Positions 5,413 to 7,907 of a stretch of 7,907 nt of DNA are shown here, piece by piece. The first letter of the stretch is position 1. Every line of letters begins with the position of its first letter. Made by a program: the position numbers and the translations under genes. Under the pieces are notes generated by a model. It was given only the letters and a program-made list of their open reading frames with translations, was not told the origin of the DNA and did not search any database. Source of the stretch: Clostridia bacterium. Lineage in GTDB: Bacteria > Bacillota > Clostridia > Oscillospirales > QAMX01. Location: positions 1-7,907 of the forward strand of contig JAKSPX010000059.1 in assembly GCA_024404415.1 (NCBI GenBank), given 5' to 3'.

Positions 5413-7158
5413 TTACTGCAATGCTTCCATTAGCATCAACTCAATCTTCATCTGCGTTTTTGCATAAAGCTCCATTTCTTCAGGAGACATATCCTCATCT
5501 CCCATCTCATCAAATGCATCCATAGTGGTTTCATATTGTTCCATATATTCCATGTATTCTTCAAAGAGTTCAAACGGTTCACTAGATTCCTCAAAGGTTT
5601 TCATGAATTTGCAGTATTCTTCAAAGAAAGCCACATATTCGTCCATAGCCTGTTGAAATTCTGGACGGATTCCGCTCAGTTCCGTATCAGACTGGTTTTC
5701 CTGATTGGTTTCACTTATTTCAACTTCGGCCGGACGGTCCTTGAGTTTTGGGCAATTATCAAATGCGCCTATCTCAACTTTTGTATTTTTACCCCATACG
5801 ATAACTGTTTCCAAAGAAGTACAACCGTCAAAAGCATGTGTTCTGATGATTTCCGCTTCGCTCGGGACGCTCACCTCTTTTATGCCGGTACATCCCGCAA
5901 AAGCATACTCTCCGATTTCCTTAATACCCCATAATACCAAATCCTCTGCACCGGTACAACCTTCATAAGCATGAGCGCCGATTTTTTGAGTATCGCTTCC
6001 GATGTCGATTGTTTTGAGACTCTTGCAATGTGCGAAAGCATAGTCGCCTATATCAGGGTCACCCCAAATAATCAAATCTTCCAGTGCTTCACAATTCTCA
6101 AAAGCATGAGCGCCTATCACAGTCGTGGAACTCGGAATGCTTATTTCGATAAGGGATGAGCAATTTTTGAAAGCGTTATCTCCAATTGTTTCAATATCAG
6201 CCCAGCACAAAACAGACTGTAATTCTTTGAAGTCCTCAAATGCGGACTCTCCAATTGCTGTTACTTCACAACCGCCGTACTCAGACGCTATCGTAACATG
6301 ATTGCCTTCGCCATTGTACCCGGTAATAATAGCTTTATTATCCTCAATTTTGTACTCGATAGAAACGTCAACTTCTGCTTCTCTGCGTTCTTTTTCCTTT
6401 TTTTGTTCCTCTGCTGCTATTTTATACTCTGCTTCTGCGTTAGCCCAATGCTCATCAAAATCGTAATTCCGGCTATGTAGATCAGATCTCAAGGCTGAAT
6501 AGACAGTATAAAAGAACGCTCTTTCACCAGACCATTTCTCATATATGATTTCTCTTTCTCCGGACCATTCTTCCCAGAAGCTGTTCCTTGCTTCTGACCA
6601 TTCCTCATATTTAACGGAATCATAAGCATCATCCAAAAGATCGCAGTAATAGTCATCATAGCAATCATCCAGAATACCAGCGTAAATATCATCGAAAATA
6701 TCATCATAAGCGCCGGTATATATCTGATCAAAGGCGTCTTCTAACGCATCATCCAATGTATCTTCATCAATATTTTCGATTTCCCATGCCTGTTGAAAAT
6801 ATGATCTGTACTGTTCCCGGATTATCTCGTATATTTCATCCGTCTTTTCATTCAATGAAGCATACCAATCGCTTATCAGATGATAATTACTTTTGTAAGT
6901 TTCATAACTGTCGCCCACGGCTTTTGTATTCTCATCGTAGGCATTTTCCATCTCTTCGATGAATTCCTCTGTTATCTCATCTATGTAATCAAGGATACTT
7001 TCTAAATCTTTTTCAGTATCAGTGTTGGATGTATCTTTCTGCTGGCTCTCGCTTTCTGATATAGTCGGATCATCAGATACCGTCCCAGCCGATGTACATG
7101 CAGCAAATAATACAGTCGTAATGAATAATGCCGCCAAAACCAAACATAATTTCCTCAA
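5413..7158 (-). CDS. Large acidic BspA-like LRR lipoprotein with hendecad-repeat domain
   Basis: Predicted extracytoplasmic lipoprotein of 581 residues. The signal peptide MRKLCLVLAALFITTVLFAAC (signal plus Cys21) is followed by a Ser/Thr/Asp-rich spacer (22-50). Residues ~50-260 are highly acidic helix, including an 11-residue tandem repeat (139-226), ending in a Lys/Glu-rich charged segment (245-265). Residues ~298-475 carry about eight LRR_5 (BspA/TpLRR-like) repeats of 20-24 residues of the form IGxxAFxxCxxLxxIxI. The last ~85 residues are a Glu/Met-rich helical tail that resembles, from memory, a domain of unknown function found at the end of other clostridial lipoproteins. The TTG at 7158 is preferred over TTG 7179 or ATG 7173 because GGAGGAGAG lies just upstream and the protein then starts as a classic lipoprotein. 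The gene has visibly lower GC than the operon. A surface adhesive or ligand-binding role is the usual guess for BspA-like proteins and is unproven here. Confidence 0.88.
   Translation of the reverse strand: MRKLCLVLAALFITTVLFAACTSAGTVSDDPTISESESQQKDTSNTDTEKDLESILDYIDEITEEFIEEMENAYDENTKAVGDSYETYKSNYHLISDWYASLNEKTDEIYEIIREQYRSYFQQAWEIENIDEDTLDDALEDAFDQIYTGAYDDIFDDIYAGILDDCYDDYYCDLLDDAYDSVKYEEWSEARNSFWEEWSGEREIIYEKWSGERAFFYTVYSALRSDLHSRNYDFDEHWANAEAEYKIAAEEQKKEKERREAEVDVSIEYKIEDNKAIITGYNGEGNHVTIASEYGGCEVTAIGESAFEDFKELQSVLCWADIETIGDNAFKNCSSLIEISIPSSTTVIGAHAFENCEALEDLIIWGDPDIGDYAFAHCKSLKTIDIGSDTQKIGAHAYEGCTGAEDLVLWGIKEIGEYAFAGCTGIKEVSVPSEAEIIRTHAFDGCTSLETVIVWGKNTKVEIGAFDNCPKLKDRPAEVEISETNQENQSDTELSGIRPEFQQAMDEYVAFFEEYCKFMKTFEESSEPFELFEEYMEYMEQYETTMDAFDEMGDEDMSPEEMELYAKTQMKIELMLMEALQ
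5734..6267 (-). repeat. LRR_5-type leucine-rich repeat array with alternating Trp units
   Basis: Encodes about eight repeats whose core is IGxxAFxxCxxLxx followed by a short strand. The strand alternates strictly: LCWAD, ISIPSS, LIIWGD, IDIGSD, LVLWGI, VSVPSE, VIVWGK. So tryptophan occurs in every second unit, and Ser/Pro-rich strands fall between. This implies a duplicated two-unit module of about 46 residues. Confidence 0.85.
6481..6744 (-). repeat. 11-residue (hendecad) repeat-coding region
   Basis: Eight successive 11-residue units can be laid out without gaps from residue 139 to 226 of the lipoprotein, for example AYDDIFDDIYA, GILDDCYDDYY, CDLLDDAYDSV, KYEEWSEARNS, FWEEWSGEREI and IYEKWSGERAF. 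The last three share aromatic-E-x-W-S and a conserved Arg. An 11-residue period equals three helical turns and predicts a long amphipathic helix or right-handed coiled coil. Confidence 0.75.
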
Positions 7159-7162
7159 TTTA

Positions 7163-7171
7163 CTCTCCTCC
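7163..7171 (-). promoter_or_regulatory. Ribosome-binding site that fixes the LRR lipoprotein start
   Basis: The minus strand reads GGAGGAGAG, ending 4 bases before TTG at 7158; the GGAGG core is 8 bases from that TTG. No such sequence precedes ATG 7173 or TTG 7179, so TTG 7158 is the likely start. Confidence 0.8.
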
Positions 7172-7191
7172 ATTAACAAGTTGATGGAGTT

Positions 7192-7197
7192 ATTATA
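7192..7197 (-). promoter_or_regulatory. Candidate -10 box for the LRR lipoprotein gene
   Basis: A consensus TATAAT on the minus strand would give a start site near 7185 and a leader of roughly 27 bases to the TTG. No good -35 is seen: at 17-base spacing it would be AACAAA (7220-7215), inside the terminator stem. A second TATAAT at 7269-7264 also lacks a clear -35 and would place the hairpin in the leader. Either could be used. Confidence 0.4.
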
Positions 7198-7207
7198 TAC
7201 ATATAAA
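7197..7207. repeat. 11-bp direct repeat atacatataaa, right copy
   Basis: Second exact copy of the 11-base sequence at 5346-5356, in the same orientation, overlapping by one base the candidate -10 box of the lipoprotein gene and lying just outside the 7211-7243 hairpin. Confidence 0.5.
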
Positions 7208-7243
7208 GAATCCCTTTGTTATGCTCGGAGCATAACAAAGGGA
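7202..7243 (-). terminator. Hairpin terminator after the kinase-like gene
   Basis: A 16-base inverted repeat (7211-7226 with 7228-7243) around a single central base forms a very stable hairpin with a small loop once the closing pairs open. On the minus strand it is followed by TTCTTTATAT, a broken T-rich tail, while the plus-strand side has no T run, so it serves leftward transcription. It lies 67 bases past the stop of the kinase-like gene. The rest of 7159-7310 is AT-rich and holds only the lipoprotein's candidate expression signals. Confidence 0.75.
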
Positions 7244-7310
7244 ACACAATAATGACTATAATAATTATACTTTCAGGTTGTTTTCATTCTCTCTATTTTA
7301 TGGTACTATA

Positions 7311-7907
7311 TTACCATACTTCTATCGGTACAAGATAAAATCCGAAGGCGATCAGAGCGATGCCGATGAGCGTATAGATGATTCGCTGGTTTTTTCTTGA
7401 TGCCCCGCGCGTGAAGGGGATCCAATCCCACACACCGAGGAAATTGAAAAAGCAGAAATACGGCAGAATGAAGAGCGCAAGCTCGCTGAGAATGCCCAAT
7501 ACCCAGAATTTCAGATCGGGAGCAGGCTCCTCTATAAAGAATGCACCCATGACAAAGATGATCACCGAATACCAGATGATCGACAGTACGACTACCCACC
7601 ATTTATCGCTTCTGAGGCCGGGAATAGCACGAATGACTTTGTCAAGTCCGGCGTAGCGGCCTTTGACCTCCGGCAGATCCAGCAAATTACTGATCGACGC
7701 GCGTATGTCAGCAACCGATCTATACCGCTTTTCCGCTTCGATCTCGGTGCATTTCCGAACGACGCGGCCAAGTCTTCCACCGGCCAGCGCGTCCTTTGGG
7801 AGCTTGCCCGTGAGCATGACGTTTAAGAGCACACCGACGGCGTAGATATCGGTCCGCTGGTCGCTCTGCGTAAAGCCGAACTGCTCGGCACCGGCGTACC
7901 CGCGCGT
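7311..7907 (-). CDS. Ser/Thr protein kinase-like membrane protein, C-terminal part (cut by window edge)
   Basis: The visible 198 residues start inside the kinase C-lobe and run off the right edge. TRGYAGAEQFG (1-11) corresponds to the activation-loop end and subdomain VIII of bacterial Hanks-type kinases (usually GYAAPEQFG). DIYAVGVLLNVMLTG (20-34) is subdomain IX, and CTEIEAEKRYRSVADI (53-68) matches the C-terminal helix with the invariant Arg of subdomain XI. The APE triad reads GAE here; the structural Glu is kept. After residue 100 come three likely membrane segments (~104-124, ~134-160, ~176-194), so the kinase is membrane-anchored with a small C-terminal domain rather than PASTA repeats. 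The catalytic lysine, HRD and DFG motifs are outside the window, so activity cannot be judged. GC content is intermediate between the operon and the lipoprotein gene. The gene is followed by a hairpin terminator. Confidence 0.88.
   Translation of the reverse strand, partial: TRGYAGAEQFGFTQSDQRTDIYAVGVLLNVMLTGKLPKDALAGGRLGRVVRKCTEIEAEKRYRSVADIRASISNLLDLPEVKGRYAGLDKVIRAIPGLRSDKWWVVVLSIIWYSVIIFVMGAFFIEEPAPDLKFWVLGILSELALFILPYFCFFNFLGVWDWIPFTRGASRKNQRIIYTLIGIALIAFGFYLVPIEVW

Noticed and set aside
5150..5467. A 105-residue plus-strand open frame across the promoter and terminator
   Set aside because: It runs through a minus-strand promoter, a terminator hairpin and the ends of two genes, has no ribosome-binding site and resembles nothing.
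5536..6480. Several plus-strand frames opposite the lipoprotein gene
   Set aside because: Antisense shadows that are Phe/Ile-rich because the sense strand is Glu/Asp-rich; none has start signals.
7211..7243. The 16-bp inverted repeat as a MITE end or operator palindrome
   Set aside because: It matches no sequence near 5356-5399 and sits just after a stop codon with a T-rich tail on the minus strand, so a terminator explains it best.

Overview
All genes in this window lie on the minus strand, so transcription runs from high to low coordinates. The gene families suggest a Gram-positive anaerobe of the class Clostridia, perhaps an Oscillospirales/Ruminococcus-type gut lineage. The support is a yicC-remA-gmk-rpoZ-priA order typical of Firmicutes, a RemA homologue, a DUF5685 protein next to a J-domain protein, and a BspA-like leucine-rich-repeat lipoprotein. 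This placement is inferred from families and order, not from a marker gene comparison.

Region A (about 1-5260) is a tight eight-gene operon read leftward from a good sigma-A-type promoter at 5231-5259. In order of transcription it encodes a DUF5685 protein (TTG start), a J-domain/TPR/Cys-rich protein, a six-segment membrane protein, YicC endoribonuclease-family protein, RemA, a short guanylate kinase, RNA polymerase omega, and the N-terminal half of PriA, which leaves the window at base 1. Neighbouring genes overlap by 4-8 bases or are separated by 0-14 bases, so translational coupling is likely throughout. The second half (yicC to priA) is housekeeping: RNA decay, nucleotide metabolism, RNA polymerase and replication restart. 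The first half is an uncharacterised trio fused transcriptionally to it.

Region B (5351-7243) is a single AT-richer transcription unit encoding a large acidic secreted lipoprotein. It has a lipobox, a long helical region with 11-residue repeats, eight LRR_5-type repeats with an alternating tryptophan pattern, and an acidic helical tail. It ends at a strong hairpin terminator (5356-5399), and a second hairpin terminator (7211-7243) sits just upstream. An identical 11-bp sequence lies beside each hairpin. Composition and isolation suggest it was added to the locus separately.

Region C (7311-7907) is the C-terminal part of a membrane-anchored Ser/Thr protein kinase-like protein whose N-terminal lobe lies outside the window. 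It ends with three predicted membrane segments.

The most interesting points are: (1) the DUF5685 protein carries two aspartate-rich motifs reminiscent of all-alpha isoprenoid synthases and is coupled to a J-domain protein with an 11-cysteine tail; (2) the LRR lipoprotein has a hendecad repeat domain and a two-repeat superperiod; (3) PriA helicase motif III is disrupted within the first ~50 bases, which looks like a contig-edge sequence error. No tRNA, rRNA, CRISPR array, IS element or riboswitch was recognised.
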